Shown here one piece after another: positions 23,985 to 32,175 of a stretch of DNA of 32,175 nucleotides. The notes under the pieces are model-generated. The model made no database searches and had not been told where the DNA came from. It was given only the letters and a program-made list of their open reading frames with translations. The number at the start of each line of letters is the position of its first letter. Position 1 is the stretch's first letter. The translations under genes and the position numbers were made by a program. This DNA is from Micavibrio sp. UBA2705 (lineage in GTDB: Bacteria > Pseudomonadota > Alphaproteobacteria > Micavibrionales > Micavibrionaceae), in the NCBI GenBank assembly GCA_002354205.1, contig DELD01000050.1, positions 1 to 32,175 of the forward strand. Direction: 5' to 3'.

Positions 23985-25496
23985 ATGAGTAAGTTATCCC
24001 AAAATATTAATCTCAAACAAGGTCAAACGCTGGTGATGAACCAGCAGATGCAACAGGCGATTAAGCTTTTGCAGCTCTCGAACCTTGAGCTGAATGAATA
24101 TTTAGAAGAAGCTTTAGAGGCCAACCCTCTGTTAGAAAAAGTCGACAACAAAGATTCGCATGACAGCATAAGTGATGGCGGCTCAGCTGATAACGATTCG
24201 ATGGATGATAACTTTGCGCAGGATGACTGGAAAAAGGAAAGCGCGAGTAATAGCGATTCTACCCCAGAGCATGCTGCGCAGGACGACGCGCAAAGCGGTG
24301 GGGCTGACACGCAGGATTTTGATGCTGGCGCAGAAGCTATGGGCAGCGGGTCAGGTGGTTCACACCAATTTGATGACGCAGAGTATTCATTTGAAAACCG
24401 CCTCAGCAGCGAACCTTCGCTGCGTGAGCATTTGATGAACCAGCTCCATATTCTCACCGAAGATGCGCGTGACCGCCTTATCGGCGCATTGTTGATTGAT
24501 CAGCTTGACGAAGCGGGCTATTTGCGCGCAGACCCTGAAGATTTAGCGGCGCGGCTTGATTGCTCAGAAGAGCGCATTATTAAACTGCTGACAAAAATGA
24601 AGCATTTTGACCCCGCAGGTGTCTTTGCGCGTGACTTGGCGGATTGCCTTGCCATGCAGCTTGATGAAGCAGGGCAGCTCGATTCCCCGATGCTGCGCTT
24701 GCTTGATAATTTAGACCTGCTTGCCGCGCGCGAATGGGATAAACTGGTTAAGGCCTGCGATGTGAACCGTGAATATCTTAATGATATGATCGATGAAATT
24801 AAACGTATGCAGCCCAAACCGGCAAGCGAGTTTGATCATTTTGTTGTCCAAACTGTTATTCCAGAAGTGCTGATGAAAGCGCGCCCTAAAAACCTTGGCG
24901 GCGGCTGGCGGGTTGAACTTAACAATGCAACCTTACCCAAAGTGCTTGTAAACCAAGAATATTATACCGAGGTCGCCAGCAAAGCGAGCCGTAAGGAAGA
25001 TAAAGAATTTTTATCAACCCAGATCCAATCCGCTAACTGGCTTGTGCGCGCCCTTGATCAACGCGCACAGACGATACTGAAAGTCGCGAGCGAGATTATT
25101 GAGCAGCAAAGCGCGTTCTTTTTATATGGCATTGAATTTTTACAGCCGATGAATTTAAAAGACATTGCCGAAGAAATTAAAATGCATGAATCGACGGTAT
25201 CACGCGTGACAACCAATAAATATATAGGCACGCCGCGCGGCATTTTTGAGCTCAAATATTTCTTCTCAACCGCGCTGATTGGCGCAGATGGCATGGTGCA
25301 TTCGGCGGAGGCTGTAAAGTCAAAGATCAAAGATATGATTGATAACGAAGATGCAAGTGCCGTGCTTTCCGATGATAAAATTGTCGATAAACTGCGCGAA
25401 GATCAAATTGATATTGCCCGCAGAACGGTTGCAAAATACCGCGAAGCGATGCATATACCGTCTTCCGTACAGCGCCGAAAAATGAAAAAACAATAA
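23985..25496 (+). CDS. rpoN: RNA polymerase sigma-54 factor
   Basis: 503 residues. Region I (LKQGQTLVMNQQMQQAIKLL, then LEEALEANPLLE) binds activator and core polymerase. It is followed by a long acidic, Ser/Asp/Gly-rich linker (about 50-130), the core-binding domain, a helix-turn-helix with MNLKDIAEEI.MHESTVSRVT (about 389-428) and the RpoN box ARRTVAKYRE (478-487), which reads the -24 element. It drives promoters that need an enhancer-binding ATPase. Its predicted target in this window is the adhesin promoter at 12886. The usual downstream hpf/ptsN genes are absent; dotD follows instead. Confidence 0.97.
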   Translation: MSKLSQNINLKQGQTLVMNQQMQQAIKLLQLSNLELNEYLEEALEANPLLEKVDNKDSHDSISDGGSADNDSMDDNFAQDDWKKESASNSDSTPEHAAQDDAQSGGADTQDFDAGAEAMGSGSGGSHQFDDAEYSFENRLSSEPSLREHLMNQLHILTEDARDRLIGALLIDQLDEAGYLRADPEDLAARLDCSEERIIKLLTKMKHFDPAGVFARDLADCLAMQLDEAGQLDSPMLRLLDNLDLLAAREWDKLVKACDVNREYLNDMIDEIKRMQPKPASEFDHFVVQTVIPEVLMKARPKNLGGGWRVELNNATLPKVLVNQEYYTEVASKASRKEDKEFLSTQIQSANWLVRALDQRAQTILKVASEIIEQQSAFFLYGIEFLQPMNLKDIAEEIKMHESTVSRVTTNKYIGTPRGIFELKYFFSTALIGADGMVHSAEAVKSKIKDMIDNEDASAVLSDDKIVDKLREDQIDIARRTVAKYREAMHIPSSVQRRKMKKQ

Positions 25497-25613
25497 AACT
25501 CTGTATAGATTGCATCTGCTGGTATGAAAATATTGCCATTGTGTTCGTAAGCTAGATACAATACACTGTGCTTCTAAAGCATTTCGCGATAAATAATCTA
25601 CAGATATGTCATT

Positions 25614-26114
25614 ATGCTAAAAAAACAGATTCAAATTATTTCTCTTATGTCGGCTTTACTCCTTACAGGTTGTGAGGCGGCTTCTATTATTCGTAACGAT
25701 TCACCGCAAGTTGTGGCCTCGCCTGATCGGGTTTCCGTGATGCTTGCAGATGCTGCTGATAAAGCAAGCACTGCTTTAGAAACACTTGCCGCGATTGAAC
25801 AATATAACGCGCCGCGCGTTGCTACGCAGGCTCCAAAAGATGTACCAAGTGAACTGAACCGCGCCGTAACAATTGATTGGCTCGGCCCAGTAGAACAAAT
25901 TGGTAAGACTTTAGCTGACCAATCTGGTTACAGATTTGTTGTCCTTGGCGACGTGCCGCCTGTGCCTGTTGTGGTTGATATTGATGTTGAAAACCGTCCA
26001 ATTATCGAAGTTATGCGCAATATTGGCTTACAGCTTGGTCGCCGCGCGGATCTGAAATTAGATTCAGCACGCCGCGTTGTTGAAATTAATTACGCGCCAG
26101 TTTCAGGTATGTAA
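25614..26114 (+). CDS. dotD: Dot/Icm type IVB secretion lipoprotein DotD
   Basis: 166 residues with a short signal peptide and lipobox LLTGC (Cys20). The mature part ends in a folded domain with AVTIDWLGPVEQIGKTLADQ, GYRFVVLGDVPP and VDIDVENRPIIEVMRNIGLQLG, matching the DotD/TraH periplasmic domain that resembles secretin N-domains. DotD is an outer-membrane lipoprotein that, with DotC, places DotH in the outer membrane core of the Dot/Icm channel. It is the first gene of dotD-dotC-dotB, the same order as in Legionella. The gap to rpoN is about 117 bases. Confidence 0.9.
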   Translation: MLKKQIQIISLMSALLLTGCEAASIIRNDSPQVVASPDRVSVMLADAADKASTALETLAAIEQYNAPRVATQAPKDVPSELNRAVTIDWLGPVEQIGKTLADQSGYRFVVLGDVPPVPVVVDIDVENRPIIEVMRNIGLQLGRRADLKLDSARRVVEINYAPVSGM

Positions 26115-26166
26115 GATAACGGCGCAAGGCTTTTGCTTCTGCGCTGTTTAATATGGGATAGAACAC

Positions 26167-27045
26167 ATGAATTTTTCTGGGAAATCTATGGATATGAAGA
26201 ATAACAAGTTTTTCTTGGGCGCAGTTGTCTTGGGAACGCTCACTTTTTCAGCTATTGGCAGTGCCTATGCCAAGGACAAAGCCCCAGAGGTGACCTTAGA
26301 GCCACCACCTGCAATGAAAACTTTACAAAGAATTGAAGCCAGCAATGAAGGCGAAGACTTTGCTGAAGGCACAATGCCGATTGATATTCGCCGTGATGCC
26401 GTGATCGAAGCTGCTTTATCATTTGGCGCGCGTGGCGGCCTTGCTATGCGTACTTTCGAAATTAACCAAGAACTTGAGCGTCAAACAGGCGCAATGGACA
26501 AAGTTTATAACTTTAGAAGCTTGCTGATTGCAGCGCCTTCTGGCTTGTTAATTGAACCGCCGGTTATTTCTGAATCTATTGATGCGATGATTATTGATAC
26601 AGATGGCCAATCAGCCGCAGTATCTGACCGTATTTATAATATTAACAGAAATGCAAAAATCGTCACGACATCGCGCGACTGGCGTGAATACCTCAAGCGT
26701 GATTGGGGCAAAGTCAAAAACCCACCTGATATCCTTATGCCGCAAGATGATGAAGAGCGCGAAATTTGGAAAGAAAAAGTCGCAGAAGGCTGGAAAAGTG
26801 GTTACGAACAAGCGGATGAAACATTCGAATCTGATCTATCACGTTTGATTGCTGACTTCAGTGGCATGGTACGTTATCGTAAACTTTTGGCGCAAGGCAT
26901 GGTTTCTTCGCCTTACGCAAACCAAGTCGATCGCGGCGTTACAGGCGGCGGTTATCAAATGCGTGTTGGTGATCGCGCGATCCAGCTCACAGGCACTCCA
27001 CAACTTATAAGCGGACATGATCAATGGAAGCCCGCAAACCGGTAA
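26167..27045 (+). CDS. dotC: Dot/Icm type IVB secretion protein DotC
   Basis: 292 residues. DotC-type features are: the conserved R..A..E.ALS.GARGGLA.RT.EIN..L, the PPVI.E segment, a DWREYL block, EERE.WK..V.EGW..GYEQADETFE.DL..L..DF.GMVRY..LLAQGM, and a final GGGYQMRVGDRAIQLT. It normally forms the outer-membrane core with DotD and DotH. The N-terminus carries a membrane-targeting stretch (FFLGAVVLGTLTFSAIGSAYA, about residues 15-35) with a likely AYA signal-peptidase I site but no lipobox; in Legionella DotC is a lipoprotein. There is no cysteine anywhere in the protein. The start at 26167 or the in-frame ATGs at 26188/26194 are all possible. It overlaps dotB by 22 bases. Confidence 0.9.
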   Translation: MNFSGKSMDMKNNKFFLGAVVLGTLTFSAIGSAYAKDKAPEVTLEPPPAMKTLQRIEASNEGEDFAEGTMPIDIRRDAVIEAALSFGARGGLAMRTFEINQELERQTGAMDKVYNFRSLLIAAPSGLLIEPPVISESIDAMIIDTDGQSAAVSDRIYNINRNAKIVTTSRDWREYLKRDWGKVKNPPDILMPQDDEEREIWKEKVAEGWKSGYEQADETFESDLSRLIADFSGMVRYRKLLAQGMVSSPYANQVDRGVTGGGYQMRVGDRAIQLTGTPQLISGHDQWKPANR

Positions 27046-28184
27046 GCCTCCTTAAGGGAGAAGACAATATTGCCGAAACATGGCCGGATGAACCCGACCG
27101 TTTTCGCGCTGAGCACGTTGATGCCTATTTATTGTGGTGCGTCAATAAAGGTGCGTCTGATGTAACCATTCAAACAGATCGCCCTGGTTATAACGATATT
27201 TCAGGTGTTCTCTACCCTGGTACATATCGCCCAATTGATGCGGCAGATATGAACGTTTTCATTGTTAAAATATACGGCCCTGATGCCGCGGCGCGCCTAG
27301 CCTCTGGTACGGATTTGGATGTCTCTTACGAAATTCGCCCTGACCGATATACCCGCATACGTTTTCGCGTAAATATCACTGCCGTATTATCCAAAGGCCG
27401 TGACGCCGTGCAAATTACTATGCGTAGCTTGCCCAGCGAGCCGCCGACAATGGAAGCGCTCAATATCGAGCAAGAAATCATTGATAATTGGGCGCCGCGC
27501 CAAGGCATGGTGGTCATTACGGGGCCGACAGGTTCTGGTAAGTCAACATTACTTTCTGCCGGTAACCGTATGCTACTAGAGCGCGTTCATGGCTGCGGTA
27601 AAATGCTGACCTATGAATCGCCGATTGAATATACCTATGACACAATTAAATCGCCACGTTCATTGGTGTCGCAAACTGAAATCCCCAAACATTTGCCTGA
27701 CTTTGCCGCCGGCGTACGTAATGCATTGCGGCGTAAGCCAGAAATTATCTTGGTCGGTGAAGCGCGTGATAAAGAAACGATTTCAGCGGCCATCGAAGCT
27801 GCGCAAACAGGCCATGCGGTTTATACCACGACGCACACGACGGGCGTTGCCTCAACTGTACGCCGTATGATTACGACCTTTGACACGACAGAACGTAATG
27901 AGCGTGCCTTTGCGCTGATGGAAACATTGCGCCTTATTGTCACGCAGGCGCTCGTCCCTAAAATTGGCGGTGGGCGTTTGGGTCTGCGTGAATGGATGAT
28001 GTTCCCTGCGAATGTCCGTGAAAAACTTCTCGATATGGAGTTTGATGACTGGACGAATGAGATTCAGCGTATGATTCCTTCTTATGGGCAAACAATGATG
28101 AAATCTGCAACGCAGGCTTTTGAAGACGGCTTAATCGAAAAGCGTCACTACCTCGCCCTCACCGCAGGCGAAGGCGGCCACTAA
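27024..28184 (+). CDS. dotB: Dot/Icm type IVB secretion ATPase DotB
   Basis: A hexameric cytoplasmic ATPase of the VirB11/PilT superfamily that energises Dot/Icm secretion. 386 residues: an N-terminal domain (DAYLLWCVNKGASDVTIQTD and RPDRYTRIRFRVN), Walker A GPTGSGKST (167-175), Asp box TYESPIEY (about 196-203), Walker B IILVGEARD (about 241-249) and His box TGHAVYTTTHTTG (about 262-274). The C-terminus (LGLREWMMFPANVREKLLDM) is typical of DotB rather than of pilus retraction ATPases. The neighbours dotD and dotC confirm the assignment. The start overlaps the dotC end by 22 bases, consistent with translational coupling. Confidence 0.95.
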   Translation: MEARKPVSLLKGEDNIAETWPDEPDRFRAEHVDAYLLWCVNKGASDVTIQTDRPGYNDISGVLYPGTYRPIDAADMNVFIVKIYGPDAAARLASGTDLDVSYEIRPDRYTRIRFRVNITAVLSKGRDAVQITMRSLPSEPPTMEALNIEQEIIDNWAPRQGMVVITGPTGSGKSTLLSAGNRMLLERVHGCGKMLTYESPIEYTYDTIKSPRSLVSQTEIPKHLPDFAAGVRNALRRKPEIILVGEARDKETISAAIEAAQTGHAVYTTTHTTGVASTVRRMITTFDTTERNERAFALMETLRLIVTQALVPKIGGGRLGLREWMMFPANVREKLLDMEFDDWTNEIQRMIPSYGQTMMKSATQAFEDGLIEKRHYLALTAGEGGH

Positions 28185-28333
28185 GTTTAATCAAATTTTT
28201 TGTTATTTACCATATGCTTATGGAATATGTTTGTGTTCCATTCGGCGATGGGTTTATCCTTTTTATCAATGAAACACGCCAGTTAAAGGCGGGTGATAGA
28301 GATCATATAAAATTGAGATAAGGTGTAGTAACA

Positions 28334-28855
28334 ATGAGTACAAGTAAATTAAAAGTCGCATTAGCATTTTCATCAGCCATTGCATTATCAGGATGCGCGA
28401 CAACAATCAGCACAGCATATGACCAAGCCAAGGGTTACACAAATCAAGGCTTATCAGCACTAAACAATCAAACGCATGACCGTGCCACAGGTATCACTTA
28501 TGATGATGCGACGGGTAAGCCGTCTTTGGTAACAGATAGCGAAGGCGCCGCATCATGTACCGCATCAAATGAACTGCGCGGTGAAGTAAAACACATTATC
28601 GCGACCAAACAATCACAGGCGGCTTTAATGGTTGCTCATACAAAATTCCAAAATGAAACACAGACATGCGCGCAGTTTACTGCATTTAAGCTTGGTGACA
28701 AATTTGGCTGCGCACTTGAAAATGGCCGCGCTATCGTTAAAGCAACAGGCACAGCGCCAGCGACGGCAAGTGAATGTTCTGATGCCAATATCATGGAGCG
28801 CCTAAAACAGATCAAGACAAATGAATATATGCCAGGCGGCAAATATAATCCCTAA
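28334..28855 (+). CDS. Cysteine-rich periplasmic lipoprotein next to dotDCB
   Basis: 173 residues with a signal peptide and lipobox ALSGC (Cys21). The mature part has four further Cys (in ASCTAS, QTCAQF, FGCALE and ASECSD), consistent with two disulfides, and a predicted helical middle (ELRGEVKHIIATKQSQAALMVAHTKFQ). AAGGTG lies just upstream of the ATG. It starts 149 bases after dotB, on the same strand, so it may be part of or beside the secretion cluster. I do not recognise a named Dot/Icm protein. A strong terminator follows. Confidence 0.8.
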   Translation: MSTSKLKVALAFSSAIALSGCATTISTAYDQAKGYTNQGLSALNNQTHDRATGITYDDATGKPSLVTDSEGAASCTASNELRGEVKHIIATKQSQAALMVAHTKFQNETQTCAQFTAFKLGDKFGCALENGRAIVKATGTAPATASECSDANIMERLKQIKTNEYMPGGKYNP

Positions 28856-28883
28856 AACTGAGACGTTTTAAAAGTGACGTTTT

Positions 28884-28919
28884 GCCCTTCTGCGTTTCTC
28901 CCTGCAGAGGGGCTTTTTT
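28884..28919 (+). terminator. Terminator of the lipoprotein gene / dot cluster
   Basis: GCCCTTCTGC (28884-28893) pairs with GCAGAGGGGC (28904-28913), with one G-U pair and a 10-base loop, followed by six T. Confidence 0.88.
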
Positions 28920-28936
28920 ATCCTGATGGTGCAAAA

Positions 28937-29692
28937 TTAATTATCGTTGCTTTTTTGCTGATAAAGCGAAAGCCCTGCGGCGATTTGCAAGGCATCTGCG
29001 GCGCTAATTTGTCCTGTATAGAGCCCTTCGCCAATCAATGCACCTGCAATGCCGCTTTCGGCCTCACGCGCGATGGAAAGCAAGTCTTCCATATGGTTTA
29101 ATTTACCCGCATAGAAAACGGGGCAAGTTGTTTTCTGCGCTAATGTGCAGCAGGCGCGCATATCCAAACCTGGCTTTTCAATCTCACCAGTTTTTTGATC
29201 GCTCGTTTCACTATACAAAATAGCATAAGCGCCATATTCACCAATGCTCGCGGCAATTTTATGCAGGTCAAACTGTGTGACATTGCCTTTCTGCGCAACA
29301 TCAAGCTTATCTGCATTGGCATGAAGGTGCACAGCGATTTGGTCAGGGTAAAGGCTGCAAGCCTGCTGAATAAAGCCATGGTCGATCAACGCCAAATTAT
29401 TAAGCGTCAGGCGGCTTAGCCCTTCGCCCATCAGACGATCAACGCTTGATATATCTTGGATTGCGCCTTCAAACGCAACGGGTACATCAACCGCGCCAAT
29501 AATCTGCGCGATTGTTTCAAGGCACTGCGCGTCAATGTCAGTGTCTAGGCTTTGAATATACAGCCATGAAAATCCCATTTTGACCAGCTGGGTCGCGATT
29601 TCAGCGGGGCTAGCAATCGCGCTGCCAATAACATCTTGAAATTGGTGTAACGACTCTCCGTCTTTAATGACGATCTTTGGAAAAATCAGCAT
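28937..29692 (-). CDS. HisA-like TIM-barrel protein lacking the catalytic residues
   Basis: 251 residues, aligning along its length with HisA, the histidine-pathway isomerase: MLIFP...KDG start, LVKMGFSWLYIQSLD, and late GLDMRACCTLAQKTTCPVFYAG followed by GIAGALIGEGLYTG. The key positions are changed. The N-terminal catalytic Asp (P-x-I-D-L-K-D-G in HisA) is Val8 here; the second catalytic Asp, of the SLD.R.GK strand, is His at about residue 124; the phosphate-binding Gly-Gly-Gly is EGA; and the second GG motif is AGK. It is therefore unlikely to be the histidine enzyme and is probably a diverged paralog with another role or a regulatory pseudoenzyme. It is the last gene of tsaD-gpsA-hisA-like, with a 28-base gap to gpsA. 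Confidence 0.8.
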   Translation of the reverse strand: MLIFPKIVIKDGESLHQFQDVIGSAIASPAEIATQLVKMGFSWLYIQSLDTDIDAQCLETIAQIIGAVDVPVAFEGAIQDISSVDRLMGEGLSRLTLNNLALIDHGFIQQACSLYPDQIAVHLHANADKLDVAQKGNVTQFDLHKIAASIGEYGAYAILYSETSDQKTGEIEKPGLDMRACCTLAQKTTCPVFYAGKLNHMEDLLSIAREAESGIAGALIGEGLYTGQISAADALQIAAGLSLYQQKSNDN

Positions 29693-29720
29693 CGGTTTGC
29701 CTTAATTATTTTTGCTGTGT

Positions 29721-30713
29721 TTACGCGGCCTGTGGACGCAGTGGGCGTTCAAGCATCTTATTAACAACATCACGGATTGGCGCGCCTTCGTTCAGGCATT
29801 CATAAACCGCCTGCGCAATCGGCATTTCAATCGCATGGTTTTTTGCCATCACCATTAATGCTTTCGATGTATGTACGCCTTCTGTCACGGCATTACGCTC
29901 AGACATAATGTCTTCAAGGCTGCGTCCTGAACCCAAATGTGAACCTAATGAAAAATTGCGTGACTGCATTGATGAACAGGTTAAGACCAAATCACCAAAG
30001 CCGCACATCCCCATTAATGTTTCTTTCTTTGCGCCCATTGCTGATGCAAGGCGGGCGATTTCGGCAATGCCGCGCGTCATTAACGCCGCGCGCGCATTTT
30101 CGCCAAGACCGAGGCCATGCACCGCGCCGCAGGCAATTGCGACCACGTTCTTAATTGCGCCGCCAAGCTGTGCGCCGATAATATCTTTAGTTAAATAAAG
30201 GCGTAAATTACGGCTGCTAAGCGCATCAATAATCTCTTTGCCCTGATCGGCGTTTTTATAGGCGAGCGTCATTGCGCTTGGTAGGCCTTTGGCAATTTCA
30301 GCGGCAAATGTTGGGCCTGTTAATACGCCAATAGGTGAATTTGGAATTTCTTGCTCTGCGACTTGTGACATTAAAAGGCCGCTTTCCATTTCAATGCCTT
30401 TGGAACAAATCAACACAGGCTGATCTTTACGCAAAGATGATTTCATGGATTGCAAGGTCGCGCGCAAATGCTGCGCAGGAACAACGATCAATAAAATATC
30501 GCTATTCGTGACTTCTGATATGGAATCGCTCACTTTAATGGCGCTATCAATTTTAATGCCCGGTAAGAACTGGTTGTTTTCATGGTTTTTTTGCATATGT
30601 GAAACAAGCTCTGCTTCACGCGCCCATAATGTTACATCACGTCCAGCAGCGCGAATCACTTGCGCCAAAGCTGTACCCCATGCACCTGCCCCTATAATAC
30701 CTACTGTTTGCAT
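29721..30713 (-). CDS. gpsA: Glycerol-3-phosphate dehydrogenase [NAD(P)+]
   Basis: Reduces dihydroxyacetone phosphate to sn-glycerol 3-phosphate, the backbone of phospholipids, in the cytoplasm. 330 residues with the Rossmann motif GAGAWG (residues 8-13), NNQFLPGIKI, VPAQHLR, CSKGIE, LTGPTFAAEIAKGLPSA, catalytic Lys188 in GGAIKNVVAIACG and TRGIAEI..L. Downstream of tsaD by 62 bases on the same strand. The tsaD-gpsA linkage near hemC is common in alphaproteobacteria. Confidence 0.97.
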   Translation of the reverse strand: MQTVGIIGAGAWGTALAQVIRAAGRDVTLWAREAELVSHMQKNHENNQFLPGIKIDSAIKVSDSISEVTNSDILLIVVPAQHLRATLQSMKSSLRKDQPVLICSKGIEMESGLLMSQVAEQEIPNSPIGVLTGPTFAAEIAKGLPSAMTLAYKNADQGKEIIDALSSRNLRLYLTKDIIGAQLGGAIKNVVAIACGAVHGLGLGENARAALMTRGIAEIARLASAMGAKKETLMGMCGFGDLVLTCSSMQSRNFSLGSHLGSGRSLEDIMSERNAVTEGVHTSKALMVMAKNHAIEMPIAQAVYECLNEGAPIRDVVNKMLERPLRPQAA

Positions 30714-30775
30714 TGAATTTCCTATTTTAATTTACACGTAACTCTATTTATTCCCACTCGGTTTTATAACGCGTT

Positions 30776-31900
30776 TTATGCTTTTACGCCAGCGCCGATG
30801 CGTTTTGCCGCTGTTGGGTCTAAAGGCCAACGTGGGCGGGCGGCAAAATCAAGTCCATCAATCATGCCGCGGTTAAAACGCTCCCAACCTGCCCAAGCGA
30901 TCATCGCGCCATTATCTGAACAAAGCTGTATGGGAGGTGCTATTAAGGACATTTCATGCCCCGCCGTCAAGTCTTCTAATGCGGCGCGGATAAAACGGTT
31001 CGCGGCAACGCCTCCTGCAATCACCAGTGAGGGCTTGATATTATTGGCTTCAAGGGTTTCACCATATTGTGTTTTATAGTAGTCAATCGCGCGCCCGACT
31101 TTCTTGTTTAGCACGCCAATAATCGCTTGATGGAAGCAATAGGCAAGCTCTTGCGCTTGATGGGTGGTAATCTCTTGCCCTGTAATTTTGTCAATATGGT
31201 TACGCATCGCGGTTTTTAAACCAGAAAATGAAAAGTCCATATTATCGTGATGAATTAAGGGGTGGGGTAAATTGTAACGCCCGATAATGTCATCTGGCGC
31301 GCAGCCTTCATCGGCGCAGCGGGTAATATATTCTTCTGCCAGCTTTTGTAAATGCGGCCCGCCAGGGTATGGCAGCCCCATCATCTTTGCGGTTTTGTCG
31401 AAAGCTTCACCAAGCGCGTCATCTAGTGTCGTGCCGATGCGTTTATATGTGCCAATATCCTCGGCGATAAGTAATTGTGAATGACCGCCAGACACCAATA
31501 AGCATAAATAGGGCATCGGCGCATCATCGGTGAGCCGTGCGGTCAGTAAATGCGCTTCTAAATGATTAACGGCAATAAAGGGTAGTTTATGGGCGGCGGC
31601 AATGGCTTTGCCTGCCATCATGCCAACCATAACCCCGCCAATCAGACCAGGGCCGCATGTCGCGGCAATGGCTGATAAATCACTATAGGCAAGACCAGAT
31701 TTTTGCATCGCGCCGTGGATAAGCCGATCCATATGGTCAAGATGCGCACGCGCCGCAATTTCAGGGACAACGCCGCCAAATTCAAGGTGTTCGTCAAATT
31801 GTGATGAGATCAAATTCGCCATGATGTGACCATCATCGCGGATGATCGCGACGCCTGTGTCATCACAGCTGCTTTCTATGCCCAATACATACTTGCTCAT
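30776..31900 (-). CDS. tsaD: tRNA N6-threonylcarbamoyladenosine transferase TsaD
   Basis: Transfers the threonylcarbamoyl group to A37 of ANN-decoding tRNAs together with TsaB and TsaE. 374 residues with the ASKHA fold. Visible are GIESSCDDTG at the N-terminus, the metal-binding HLEAH (113-117) within VNHLEAHLL, LVSGGHSQL, DDALGEAFDK, YPGG and, near the C-terminus, SDNGAMIAWAG with the metal Asp. The length is slightly over the usual 340-360 because of a C-terminal tail. It is divergent from hemC; the start ATG has a weak GAGC ribosome binding site. Confidence 0.96.
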   Translation of the reverse strand: MSKYVLGIESSCDDTGVAIIRDDGHIMANLISSQFDEHLEFGGVVPEIAARAHLDHMDRLIHGAMQKSGLAYSDLSAIAATCGPGLIGGVMVGMMAGKAIAAAHKLPFIAVNHLEAHLLTARLTDDAPMPYLCLLVSGGHSQLLIAEDIGTYKRIGTTLDDALGEAFDKTAKMMGLPYPGGPHLQKLAEEYITRCADEGCAPDDIIGRYNLPHPLIHHDNMDFSFSGLKTAMRNHIDKITGQEITTHQAQELAYCFHQAIIGVLNKKVGRAIDYYKTQYGETLEANNIKPSLVIAGGVAANRFIRAALEDLTAGHEMSLIAPPIQLCSDNGAMIAWAGWERFNRGMIDGLDFAARPRWPLDPTAAKRIGAGVKA

Positions 31901-32000
31901 TTGCTCAAATACTCATATAGTCCGGTTCTAAACTGTGTTTTTAAGCAATTTGTGCTGAAGATACAAATAAATTCTTACTTTGAGTATGGCTAAGGTGGTT

Positions 32001-32175
32001 ATGGCAGAACAGCTTATTCGCATCGGGACAAGAGGCTCAGCGCTTGCAATGTTTCAATCCAATATGGTGAAAGCCGCATTGGAAAAGCATAATGCAGGCG
32101 TAAAGGTCGAACTAATCGAGATTAGAACGTCAGGTGACTGGAGCCCCGCTATGGGCGAAACCCGCCTATCCGCAC
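32001..32175 (+). CDS. hemC: Porphobilinogen deaminase (hydroxymethylbilane synthase), 3'-truncated by window edge
   Basis: The start of HemC, which joins four porphobilinogen units into hydroxymethylbilane for tetrapyrrole synthesis. The visible residues LIRIGTRGSALAMFQSNMV, followed by VELIEIRTSGDW, match the HemC N-terminus (I.IGTR.S.LA..Q......L and the TxGD motif). The frame is open to the window end. An in-frame ATG at 31986 would add five residues; the ATG at 32001 has AAGG upstream and is preferred. It is divergent from tsaD across about 100 bases, a common alphaproteobacterial arrangement. Confidence 0.9.
   Translation, partial: MAEQLIRIGTRGSALAMFQSNMVKAALEKHNAGVKVELIEIRTSGDWSPAMGETRLSA

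Overview
The window looks like a piece of an alphaproteobacterial chromosome of moderate GC. This is inferred from three things: the divergent hemC / tsaD-gpsA arrangement, the lptB-rpoN pair, and the alphaproteobacterial style of NrdB and of the chemotaxis proteins. The most telling genes belong to a Dot/Icm-type (type IVB) secretion system: a solitary icmT and a dotD-dotC-dotB cluster. That points to a host-associated or predatory lineage. The exact taxon cannot be fixed from sequence reading alone.

Layout. 1-3130: three tandem paralogs of an unrecognised family, the first cut by the window edge. 3217-4180 (minus): a 44-residue entericidin-like lipoprotein and two tandem paralogous two-helix membrane proteins. 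4303-5349 (minus): nrdB, with a long inverted repeat upstream that reads as a pair of NrdR boxes. 5625-8297: a pyridoxal kinase and a chemoreceptor whose N-terminus is split off by a one-base frameshift. 8326-9354 (minus): a questin-oxidase-like protein. 9644-9940: IcmT. 9988-11107 (minus): a CheY-like regulator and a helical partner. 11247-12716: an aldehyde dehydrogenase of the succinate-semialdehyde type. 13045-20499: a giant (2484-residue) repeat adhesin with VWA and RTX domains, preceded by a good sigma-54 promoter match and followed by a strong terminator. 20652-23105: two tandem paralogs of an unrecognised HDWLHH-motif family. 23200-25496: lptB and rpoN (sigma-54). 25614-28184: dotD, dotC, dotB. 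28334-28855: a cysteine-rich lipoprotein. 28937-31900 (minus): tsaD, gpsA and a HisA-like protein that has lost both catalytic aspartates. 32001-end: the start of hemC.

How the parts may work together. RpoN is encoded in the same window as the adhesin promoter it would be expected to read. The adhesin, the Dot/Icm parts and the chemotaxis genes together suggest a cell that seeks, attaches to and injects into other cells; this is inference. Three unknown families (three, two and two copies in tandem) make this an accessory-rich region. No tRNA, rRNA, CRISPR array or insertion sequence was recognised.
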